This document shows, one piece after another, positions 45,953-56,791 of a stretch of 64,000 bases of DNA. A model generated the notes under the pieces. That model did no database searches. It was not told the DNA's origin and saw nothing but the letters and a program-made list of their open reading frames with translations. This stretch comes from Craterostigma plantagineum. Taxonomy: Eukaryota > Streptophyta > Magnoliopsida > Lamiales > Linderniaceae. The stretch covers positions 186,001 through 250,000 of the forward strand of contig JAPQWV010000682.1 of assembly GCA_027422505.1 (NCBI GenBank), given 5' to 3'. The stretch's first letter is position 1. Each line of letters begins with the position of its first letter. The position numbers were made by a program, and so were the translations under genes.

Positions 45953-48900
45953 ATGATTTCATCGATTCGGCTTTTGATAGAACTTAGAATAATGCTTTCG
46001 TGCGCAAGACTCTGTAGTCCATATAAATCGTCGCACCTACTTAGACTTGTATCCACAACTGGCAATGATAAAAATGCGTTCTTTTCTTCTCTGAGACTTC
46101 TCCACAAACGCACACAATCAAGGAAGCTCTTTGCAGATAACCCACGTTTTCTCGCACCTTCTTTATCGACGTCTTCGGAGATGGGCTCTGTTTCAGTGTT
46201 CAACGAACCCCTTTCGTATCCTTCGGCACGCCGCGACGAGTCTGTGGTTGAGAATTATCACGGTGTTATGGTAGCTGACCCATATAGATGGTAACGGCTT
46301 GTTTTGTCCCCTTTAAACCTTTTAATTTATCGCTTGCATTAGTTTGAATTGTGTTGGATTGAACTCCAATCCAATTGGGTTTTATTATTTTCTGTTGCTC
46401 GCTACCGTCGTAATGCTTTTTTTAGCTGTGGGCATATGCATTGCTGATGGACTTATCTTCAGCTGACATTTATCTGTATATGAGATTTGATTGATGAATT
46501 CGAAAATTACTGTTGATAGGTTAGAGGATCCTGACTCTGCAGAGACAAAGGAGTTTGTCGAGAAACAAATGCATTTGACAGAGTCTGTTCTGAAGACTTG
46601 TGACATTAGGGATAAGCTCCGCGAAAAGCTTACTGAGTTATTTGATTTTCCGAAGTACAATGCTCCATTTAGGGCAGGCGACAAGTACTTCTACTTTCAC
46701 AATACGGGCTTACAGCCGCAGAAAGTCCTTTACGTTCAGGTTCTTGATTTTACGTCTTTGAACTGTAAATTTGGTATTTTTATTGCGTCCCCATGTCTCG
46801 AAGCAGAGTTTTAATGTCTTTGCAGGATAGTTTGGAGGGTGAACCTGAGATTTTGCTCGATCCAAACACATTAAGCGAGGATGGGACTGTAGCTTTAAGT
46901 GAGTATGAAGTTAGTGAAGATGCCAAGTACCTGGCTTATGGCACTAGTTCAAGTGGAAGTGATTGGGTCACTGTTAAAGTTATGAGGATCGATGATAAAG
47001 GAACAGAGCCCGATACCATTTCTTGGGTAAAGATACCCTTCTTCAATATGCATGCTACTGAGCTTCTGTGAAGAACTTATTATTAAGCTATATCTTCTAA
47101 TTGCAGGTGAAGTTTTCTAGTATCAGTTGGACACATGATAGCAAAGGTTTTTTCTACAGCCGCTATCCCGCTCCTTTGTAAGTCTTCGAATTTCTGGCAT
47201 TTTGTGACCAGTCAAGAAAAGGGAAAAACATGTTGAAATTTTGGCCTAAATTGTTGTGAATGATAGTGTCGCTTGTAAATTCTACTCAGTTCTTACTTCT
47301 TTAGTTTGTTTTTAAAGGGATGGAGATAATTTAGACGCTGGAACAGAGACTCATGCGAACTTACATCATGAACTGTATTATCATTTCTTGGGCACCGATC
47401 AGTCCGAAGATGTCTTATGTTGGCGGGACCCAGACAATCCTAAACACACACGTTCTGGTTATGTCACAGAAGATGGGAAGGTTATGAATATACGATAAAA
47501 CATTGTCACTGTCGGGGAATATGTTTTCGGCTTGCGTGTACTTAATGTTTGTTTGTTTGTTATTTCTTTCAGTATCTTCTTCTGCATATCTCGGAAAACT
47601 GTGACCCTGTGGACAAGATTTATTACTGTGACCTCTCAACCCTCCCCAAAGGCCTCGAAGGCTATAAAGGGTCAAACGAATTGCTCCCCTTTGTGAAGCT
47701 CGTCGACTCATTCGAAGCTTACTATAGCTACGTAGCCAATGACGACACGGTTTTCACATTCAGAACCAATAAAGACGCTCCGAGGTACAAGCTTGTCCGC
47801 GTCGATCTGAGACAACCTAGTTCTTGGACCGAAGTGCTGCCTGAAGCTAATAAGGACGTTCTTGAATCTGTCACGGCGGTAAACAAAGATCAGATAGTAG
47901 TCAATTACATGAGCGATGTGAAGAACGTTCTGCAGATAAGAGACTTGAAAACTGGTGCCCTCGTGCGCAATTTGCCACTGGATATTGGCTCAGTTACTGA
48001 GATATCTTGCAGGCGTAAAGACAACCTAGTATTTCTCGGCTTCACTAGCTTCCTTGTCCCAGGAATCATATACGCGTGCAACTTGGAAAGCGAAGGTGAG
48101 GACATGAAAATCTTCAGAGAAATAGTTGTGCCTGGCTTTAACAGGTCTGAATTTGAAGTCACTCAGGTAATTTCGAGCCATCAAATCTACACCTCCATCA
48201 TAGTTACTTCCATCAATGATTTTATACGTACAATCCCTTTTTTTCAGGTTTTTGTTACTAGCAAAGATGGCACTAAAATCCCGACATTCATAGTCACAAG
48301 AAAGGGCATGGCGCTCGATGGTTCGCACCCTTGTCTCTCTACGGTTACGGTGGCTTTAACATCAGCATCACACCGTATTTTACTCCCGTTCTTGCGAAGC
48401 ACTTAGATGTCGTCTACTGCATAGCAAACATACGCGGAGGAGGCGAATACGGAGAAGAATGGCACAAGGCTGGCGCACTTTCGAAGAAACAGAATTGCTT
48501 CGACGATTTCATATCGGCTGCTGAGTACTTAGTCTCCGCTGGCTATACGCAGCCTAAGAAGCTTTGCATCGAAGGTGGTAGCAATGGAGGTTTGCTCGTT
48601 GGAGCTTGCATTAATCAGGTGCTCACACACACACACACACGCTTTTCTAAACACAATTTGTATTCATCATCTTGTTGTGTTTTGCAGAGGCCTGATCTTT
48701 TCGGATGTGCTTTAGCTCATGTTGGCGTTATGGACATGCTAAGGTTTCACAAATTTACTATCGGTAAGGCTTCCCCTCTTTTCTTTTCTTTTCTTTTCTT
48801 CATTTTTCAAAGATTTTCGGTTTCATTTCGATATTTCCTCCCAACAAACTAGGCCATGCATGGACATCAGACTATGGATGCTCTGATAAGGAAGAAGAGT

Positions 48901-49539
48901 TCAACTGGCTTATAAAGTGAGCATCTTTAACGTATATAACATCAAATTCGATCGATCCAAGCTGTTCAAGTTCGTAAGATCTGATTTTCTTTTTTGTATT
49001 TACTCGGTGGATTAGGTACTCACCGTTGCACAACGTAAAAAGACCGTGGGACGAAAAAGCTTCTGATAAAACCATTCAGTATCCATCGACCATGCTCTTA
49101 ACAGCCGACCACGACGATGGAGTTGTCCCACTCCATTCCCTGAAGCTCTTGGCTGTAAGTATCCTTTCCCCCATTGTCAAATATTCGGTAGCATCTTAGT
49201 TGCATGCAAAACGATATAAACGAATATTATGAATCTGATGTATAGTTCTTTAAATTTCTCGCTAGACGATGCAATATGTTCTGTGTACAAGCTTAGAGAA
49301 CAGCCCTCAGACAAATCCCATCATCGGACGCATCGAACAGAAAGCTGGCATGGCGCTGGAATGCCTACCCAGAAAATTGTAAATTTTCTTTCTGTTTTTC
49401 TTTTTTCTTTTTCGTTCCAACAACAATGAGAATGGTTTTCAACTCACCTTTTCTGTATTGGGCTTTTTTATAGATCGATGAAGCTGTGGATAAGTATGCG
49501 TTCATGGCGAAGGTCGTCGATGCACCATGGAGTGATTAG
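45953..49539 (+). CDS. Prolyl oligopeptidase (S9A), At1g20380/At1g76140-like, one frameshift
   Basis: Twelve exons with GT-AG borders: 45953-46290, 46520-46739, 46826-47026, 47108-47177, 47318-47480, 47573-48166, 48248-48608 or so, 48688-48763, 48853-48916, 49016-49154, 49266-49378, 49474-49539. Prolyl oligopeptidases cut peptides shorter than ~30 residues after proline through a beta-propeller-gated Ser-Asp-His site. Visible parts: [16 protein letters not shown] and VADPYRWLEDPDS at the start, [20 protein letters not shown], nucleophile [11 protein letters not shown], Asp in [20 protein letters not shown], His in KAGHGAG. The usual DHDDRVVP reads DHDDGVVP. A single missing base near 48336, just before LYGYGGFNI, shifts the frame, and the segment [13 protein letters not shown] looks several residues short. 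An inner Met (46180) could give a cytosolic form without the ~75-residue leader. Confidence 0.9.
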
Positions 49540-51600
49540 ATTAGATTTGATTCTACGTATCATGGATTCAAATTCTTGAACTTTATGAAGGCGAAGAATT
49601 ATCAGAACCATATTGCTCTTGTACCTTTTAGTCTCTTCTTTGAAATAATATATTAATTAAAGCTATGACTTTAAAGTTTAAACAAGTCAGGTGCTTAGAT
49701 TGTCTTGTAGTCTCACTCTCACCAACCACTCTTTTTTATATCCCGCCCATAAACAAGATTGTTTCACTTCCAATTCCACTCACCAATCTTAACGCTTGAA
49801 GACAGAAAAAAAAAAAAAAAAAAAAAAAGAAAGAGATAAGAAAATGGAAAACACAAGAGTTGACTCCATTGAAGAAACAGCAGGGAAACCCATAAGGTGT
49901 CGAGGTAAGGCTCAATTACTGTTCTTCTTGGAATGTTGTATAAGCTCATCTTTTGTGTGTCTACTTGAAAAGCTGCGGTGGCTAGAAAGGCAGGAGGGCC
50001 GCTTGTGATCGAGGAAATATTCGTCCACCCACCAAAATCCCAGGAAATCCGAGTCAAGATCATATGCACTTCTCTCTGTTACAGCGATTACACCTTCCTA
50101 AACTTGAAAGTATGTTTATCTAGTTCAAGATTGCTGCTTTTGTACCATTTTCGCTTCCCCATTTGCTTCGATTCTTGTGCAGGAATTTCCAGGATGTTTT
50201 CCGAGGATTCTGGGCCATGAATCTGTCGGGTAGTAAACATACGATGTGCTTACATAATTTTGTTTTTTTTTTCCTTCCATATCTGTGGCTAATCTGCTGT
50301 AATTTCTGGACCCAAAAACTGTTGTGGAGAGCATTGGCGAAGGTGTAACTGAGTTCGTAAGAGGAGACGTAGTGATCCCAGTTTTCATGTCAGATTGCGG
50401 GGAATGCAGAGATTGCATGTCCAAGAAAAGCAACTTATGTTCGAAATTCCCGTTTAAGGTCTCTCCATGGATGCACGATGGAACTAGCAGATTCACAGAC
50501 CTCAAAGGAGATACTTTATACCATTTTCTTTCTGTGTCGAGCTTCGCTGAATACACTGTCCTTCACGTCTCTAACGCTGCAAAACTCGAACCTTCGATTC
50601 CTCCTAATAGGGCTTGCCTTTTGAGCTGTGGGGTTTCGACGGGTTAGAGATTAATCGAGCAAAAAAAAATACTCTTATGTATTGTTAGATAATATGAGGC
50701 AAATGTGTTTAATTTTATTACATTCTCGTTCAGGCGTTGGAGCTGCCTGGAAAGTTGCAGAGGTCGAAAAAGGGTCAACAGTTGCGATATTCGGACTGGG
50801 ATCGATTGGATTAGCGGTAAGAACTTGACGATTTTTTATTCATTTTTTTTTCAATGTTAGGATTGATGAAGAGATTGCTTCGAAGGTTGCTGAGGGTTCA
50901 AGATTATGCGGTGCCTCGAGAATCACAGGCATCGATGTGAACCCAGAAAAATTCGAAACTGGTAAGGAGAGAAAAAAAGAACCTCGTATTAAGTTTATCG
51001 ACGTTTGTTTCCCTAATTCGATTTCAAATGCTTAGGTGAAGAATTTGGAGTGACTGATTTCATCGATCCTAAAAGCTGCGGCGAGAAACGCTTGAGTGAG
51101 GTAATCGATCATACTTTTCATTACATTAAAATATATCAACTAAATGCTTGGTATAATTCATATATTTCTTACATAATGTACTCAAGCAGATAATCTCTGA
51201 GATGACGGATGGAGGAGCAGACTATTGCTTCGAATGCGTTGGAAAATCTTCGTTGGTCGAAGAAGCTTACGCCAGCTGCAGAAAGGTCTCTTATATCAAT
51301 ATAATATACGTTAAAATTTTAAACGATTCATTTGTGTTTTTTCTTTTTTCTTACAGGGTTGGGGAAAGACGATAGTTCTTGGAGTAGATAAGCCTGGATC
51401 TCAACTGAAGCTCAGTTCCTTCGAAGTGCTTCATCACGGAAAGACTATAATGGGTTCTCTCTTCGGCGGCATAAAGCCAAAATCGGACATACCCATCCTC
51501 ACTAAGCGTTACCTCGACAAGGAATTGGAGCTCGATAAGTTTGTGACGCACGAGGTTGATTTCGAGGACGTAAATAGAGCTTTCGATCTGTTAGTCGAAG

Positions 51601-51605
51601 GTAAG
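51601..51605. repeat. 5-bp target-site duplication GTAAG
   Basis: GTAAG lies immediately before the 5' LTR (51601-51605) and immediately after the 3' LTR (58727-58731). It marks a clean integrase-type insertion with no later rearrangement. Confidence 0.95.
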
Positions 51606-53541
51606 TGATAAGTTAGGATTTTACCTAATACTACAACATGTGAACATATGTTATCGATCATTAGTTGTTCAAATATCCTACGTTTGTGCTTATAATTTGT
51701 ACTTGACAGGTATTATGGAAAAAGAGCTTGAAATATGAGGAATCGATGTGGAAATAATTTGAAGAAATAATTTGGAAACCACCCGAGTTCATAAGCCAAT
51801 TTGCGTGGAATTGTACACATCACCATCAAACAACAAATTCCAGCTCAAGACATGCACGTGGAGCCACTTTGAAAATAAAATACTGCAATGGTGGTACAAA
51901 GATTACATTATTGGAGTGGAGTGACCCACTTGCTTTGAAATGGGATGGATGTACACGCAAGGAAAACCAATAGCACACAAGGTCAAACTTGGTGGATTCT
52001 TTTTGCACTTAAGCGTGGCTCATCTCCCAATTTTCGGCTGAGAATTGACAAATCACCCAAAAGACCGCTTGCCATGTGGAGAAAATCGATTTCTCTTACT
52101 TCGATCACTTGGTATTTTAAGCCTATAAATGGATCATCTTGACGGACAGATTTGGAGAGGGAGGGATCAAGAGCTGAAAAGAAAAAAAACACAGACGCGT
52201 ATCATATTTTTCATCCTCTCAAATATTGCTCAAGGCCACCTACAATAAAATTCGGCAGAGCAACCAACACAGGCATCGCAGCCCGGGCTGCTGCGGCTGC
52301 GAATCATCAAGGTCGCTGCTCTTCGTTCGCATCACAAATCTGACGTCTCCCTCACGCTGAACATCCACAGGGCCGAGGATTATTGTAGTACACACCTCTC
52401 ACACCTTCTCCCTGACCTCGCTGCCAATCGAAGCTCACAGCTCAAGGAGCAAGCAGGAGCCACCAAGCAAGCTGCTCTCGGGCAGCACATGCCACCTACC
52501 ACACGGTGAAAATTTCCAAGCAGCCAGCTCTTGTACGAGAGGAGGAGCAGTGAACACGGAGGCGATCTTTCAACTGGGAAGTAGCCGAGACTCACGGCTG
52601 GGAGCGAATCAGCGGGCGTTCACGACGACCAAGAAGAACTAAGAAAGCTACGAGAACGACCACGAGGGTCTCCAAGGTGCCTCTTCCACGAGGGAGAGAA
52701 ACCGAGGCGACGCGTGACAACTCGAGCGTCGGGAAGGGGCGTATTTCTTTACCTTAATATCTTATTTTCAACAACGTTTTGTTGATTATGATTGTCCCCA
52801 TGTTAGCTTAAATTACTTGTGTGGTTAAGGGCGTGTTAGGCCGAACTATTATTGCGTGTTAGTGCTATTGGTATTTTATTAATTATATGATTTAAGTTAT
52901 GTATTCGTTATCTTTGATTAATGCTTGCGTATGTCTGATCAACATGTGCACGATATTTGATTGGTTTATGAGACGGACAAAGTGATTAGACCGGTTAGAA
53001 CAATAGATAACGTGTACCACGACGTAAAACCGACCAGAGATGGAATTCGGTTTCGTCCGTGTGGTTTCCGAGATTTCAGGCGCCGAAAGCGTCTAAACTC
53101 GGGGAAATTCATAAAGCCGAATGCGTGCGGAGTAACTACAGTCATATAGAAATATAGTTGATTGGTTCATTTTCGCATAGGATCGCTATTGCGGGACAAA
53201 CGGGTAGCGATTATTTTAGGAATTTCTACCTTAACTAGATTTATATTGTTTAGATAAAACGACCGCATGAATACGTAGGAATATTTTGTGCCGAGCACGT
53301 GCCTTGATCACATCCCTCGTCAAATTTATCCATTTTCTATCTTTTTATTTATGTTATTTTTTTATTTGCATTTTATTTTCTTTTATTAAATCCACAAAAT
53401 ATAAAAACTCGTTTTAGTCTAAATTAAATTTCAGAATAATATCTTAAATTAATCGAGCTGTCCTCGTGGATCGATACTTGGACTTGTCCATTTTATACTA
53501 CTTGCACGACCTAGTACACTTGCTAGTATTCGAGCGTGTCA
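51606..53541 (+). repeat. 5' LTR of the young LTR element
   Basis: 1936 bases, TG...CA ends. Its first three bases (TGA) form the stop codon of the disrupted ADH frame. Confidence 0.93.
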
Positions 53542-53547
53542 AGTTTT

Positions 53548-53565
53548 TGGCGCCGTTGCCGGGGA
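53548..53565 (+). other. Primer-binding site, tRNA-Asp type
   Basis: TGGCGCCGTTGCCGGGGA, six bases after the LTR end. It is the same primer type as in the Athila-like elements of the inverted repeat. Confidence 0.9.
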
Positions 53566-53808
53566 TAGCGGAAATATTAATTTTAAAATATATTCTGAAT
53601 TTTAGTTTAAATATTTTTATTTCTATTATTTTTATTAGTATTTTCTAAAAAAAAAGAGTTCAAAAAATATTTTTATATAAAAATATTTATTTTATCTTGA
53701 TTATTATCATCATTATCGTCATCATCATTTATTTATTATTATTATTATTGTTGTTGTTATTATTATTATTACTGTGATACTCGCATCTTTCTCGTTTGTG
53801 TTTTGCAG

Positions 53809-55083
53809 ATGGAACGATATTCAAGATATTCTCCCGAGTCCTACGAGACGTCTGATGATGAACTAGAATGCGACTGGTGTGGATGTTCACATCTAACTAG
53901 TCAATGCAAGTATAAACCTCTCGGATGGTACGTCGGGCGAGGGGAGAATAATCAATATGAAGCACCTGACAACACAAAATATTGGGATTATCTGTACGAA
54001 GATTCTACGAGAGCATCATATTCTTCAGACCATGTACCGCAATTCAACCAAAATTATCCACAAACATGTTATAACGATATGCACTACTCAGACAAAGGCG
54101 ACTGCTCATATTATTTTTCGGCTAACGATAATTCATCGCCTCAAAAAGAAAAAGCCGCCTGGGAGAAAGCGCTCGAGAGACTGGCTGACCAGGGTCGACA
54201 AGCTGAAGAGCGATATCGGAATTCAAACAGCTTTGTCAATACGAGCTCTAACAGTTTAGAAGCGACGATGAAGAGTTTGGCATTCCAAGTGGAAGAACTT
54301 AAGAATACAGTTTCTGCACTAACGAGCGATACAGAGACAAATCCGAAAGAGGATACAGAAGTCATTCAGCTGGGCTATGAAACTTCACGAGAACCAATGT
54401 TGGAACTAAATGAAAATAAAGATGAGATCGAACCAGAAAAAGCCGATCAACCCGCAGAGGCTACTGTAGATTCCATTCCAACAAAGCCGAGCCTTCCGAA
54501 AGTCCTTGGGGATATTCCTAGTCATGCGACGTCGAAAGAAGAACCCGAATCATCTACTGATCAGAAAATTGTCGAGCATATGCTTCCAACCAATGAGGCT
54601 GTTGTCGAAATCGAGTGGTGCGAGAGTTTTAAAGTTGTTGACTGCGTAGTTCGCCAAGAAAATATTGAGGGAACGACAAAAAGCGAGGAATTCACATCAT
54701 ACAATTTTGTGGAGAATAGAAAAATGGAACCTGAGAGTTTTGATCCGTTTCTACGAGCGGCTCTGAATTCATCGGATCATTCGGAGGATATGTTCACGAA
54801 AAAATTCACTAAGACATTAATGATTGTGAATTTTAACATTATTTGGGATCCGAACGTCGACCTGTTGAGGGAGTTTAAGGATTGCAATCACACGAAGATA
54901 TACCATTCCAAGATTAAACTTCTCTCGAAAAAGCTTAAATCGAGATGTTCAGTACTGCAACTGAACACGCAGGATCGTGGGTCTTCTACACGAACAGGAG
55001 TCGAGCTATCGACTATAAAAGGAGCGCTTCCTGTGAGGCAACCTAAGTACTATCTATGCGTTATTATTTGTTTTCCAAATTAA
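53809..55083 (+). CDS. Single ORF of the young LTR element: zinc-knuckle, gag-like protein of unknown function
   Basis: Intact ORF of 424 codons from ATG 53809, which directly follows TTTTGCAG. Near the N-terminus CDWCGCSHLTSQC fits C-x2-C-x3-H-x4-C, the zinc-knuckle spacing seen in Athila-type gag proteins (for example C-x2-CGG-x-H). The rest is polar and acidic. A probable coiled coil (KAAWEKALERLADQGRQAEE, then LEATMKSLAFQVEELKNTVS) is followed by a Glu/Pro-rich linker and a C-terminal FDPFLRAALNSSDHSEDMF and basic stretch. There is no canonical retrotransposon gag domain, protease or RT. An open frame of this length in an element with almost identical LTRs suggests recent selection or simply youth. 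It may bind element RNA or recruit a partner's particle; that is inference. Confidence 0.75.
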   Translation: MERYSRYSPESYETSDDELECDWCGCSHLTSQCKYKPLGWYVGRGENNQYEAPDNTKYWDYLYEDSTRASYSSDHVPQFNQNYPQTCYNDMHYSDKGDCSYYFSANDNSSPQKEKAAWEKALERLADQGRQAEERYRNSNSFVNTSSNSLEATMKSLAFQVEELKNTVSALTSDTETNPKEDTEVIQLGYETSREPMLELNENKDEIEPEKADQPAEATVDSIPTKPSLPKVLGDIPSHATSKEEPESSTDQKIVEHMLPTNEAVVEIEWCESFKVVDCVVRQENIEGTTKSEEFTSYNFVENRKMEPESFDPFLRAALNSSDHSEDMFTKKFTKTLMIVNFNIIWDPNVDLLREFKDCNHTKIYHSKIKLLSKKLKSRCSVLQLNTQDRGSSTRTGVELSTIKGALPVRQPKYYLCVIICFPN

Positions 55084-56791
55084 AGTCTTATATCTATTGC
55101 ATCGTATCTTATTAAGTGTGTGTGCTTTTGAATTATTTTCACAAAATTTCCTATCACGGTGTCGTCTAGTTTTGTTTCCTCGCAGGATCATAGTCAGTTT
55201 GGGGGTGGTTCGTCCGCAGAAATAGCTCTATCCTGAAGAAACTGAAGTCCTCTCACAACTCGCCCACATTGATCTATGCATTATTCAGGGCAGTGTCACT
55301 TAAACTTCCTCGTTGCTTTAAATTTTTACACATTGGGGACAATGTGATAATTAGTTTGGGGGTGGGGTGACACATGCTAGATTTTATATGATATCGATCT
55401 CTTCGATTTATTAGTTTGGTTTAACTGATCAATGTTATGATTTGAACGACACTTATGAAAACTCGTGTCGATGATGAAAATTTTTTAAATTTTTGCTTGT
55501 GTCGAGATAAGATTCAGCTAATTGTGTCTGAAAGTTTTGCATGTTACGTGTTTGATATTAGCATGATTATCTGATCACATTGATTGCTTCAGAAGAATAG
55601 TACGTATCATGAGACACAAAGCCAGAAAATATTGTGAGTTTTGAGCCGAAAGTAAAAAAAAATAGAGCAACACAATACTTGCTCGATGTGTTTTTTGTGA
55701 GTGTCACGCATAGTCTGATTATTTTCGAACTTGCTTTATTATGCATGTCAATATCACAGTGGATTTTTGTATACGAAAATGATGAAGGCAATTAGGATGA
55801 GTCACTGGCTTAAATATCTCCGCACCCGACATAGTTATCAATTAGTAAGCCCATTTGAGCCTTATTAGCCTTATTTCTTTGATTTGGAGCCACGATATTT
55901 AGCCGTTTATCCCTTTATTTTATCCTTCATCCTCGAACCATTGTCAGCATGTTAGCTTACAAATCGCTTTATAGTATTGGGTCTATTAATTTAGAGGAAA
56001 GACGATTAGGACATGTTATATGTGGTTGCGTTATTTTATTTAAAAAAAAAAAAAATCGAACAAAAAAAAAGAGAGATTGAAAAAAAAAAAAAGAAGAAAA
56101 AAAATAATATCGAGAAAAAAAAAAGAGAAAAAAAGAGAAAAAAAAATATATATATATTTATTGTATTTGCAAGACAAAAAAAGTTACAATAGATATTTTA
56201 GAATTATTTTCTTGAGTTCTTAGTTATATTTTTGAGTTGTTTTTATAGTAGTATGAGTCTCCATTGTTTGAGTCGTATATTGTGCTATAGAGTATAGACG
56301 GGGAAAAGCGATTTAGTAACTAACATGCTTGACCATATTACCTCACTCATTCCATATGTCACACCCTTAGTACCCTGAGCCCCATTACAACCTTGTTTAA
56401 GACCTTTTGATTCGTTCACGATATCTATTATGTGAATATGATGTGATATACTTGCAAGCTTAGATTAATATCATTCTATGTTGTGAGTTGAGCGCTTTTA
56501 TACAGATCCCATTAAACACTTCGAGCGAATTGAGCGATCCGTGTGAGAGTTGTTACGTGATACGTGTTAGGATCTGGAAATATTTCTGTACTATGATATG
56601 ATTGCGAACTATCATTCATGTCTCGTGTTTAGCTGAATCATTCATTAGTTGATAACGATTTCGACCGATTGTGCTTTTGATTTTCTGAGAGTAAACATGA
56701 GAATTCATTTAGTGACGTCGTAAAATCCTAACTTGATTTAATTCATTCCGCTTTTATGATCGATGACGATCATAGCTAGTTTGGGGGTTGT
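55084..56791 (+). other. 3' noncoding module of the young LTR element
   Basis: Contains two inner TTTGGGGGTGG motifs (about 55198 and 55353) and the pre-LTR copy at 56780, an A-rich tract (56041-56153), and about 800 bases similar in order and wording to 13980-14850 of the Athila-like element. No ORF. Confidence 0.72.

Noticed and set aside
52152..53149. Small ORFs of 60-71 codons inside the long LTRs (duplicated at 57337-58334)
   Set aside because: Duplicated only because the LTR is duplicated. No domain, and LTRs of this group are noncoding.
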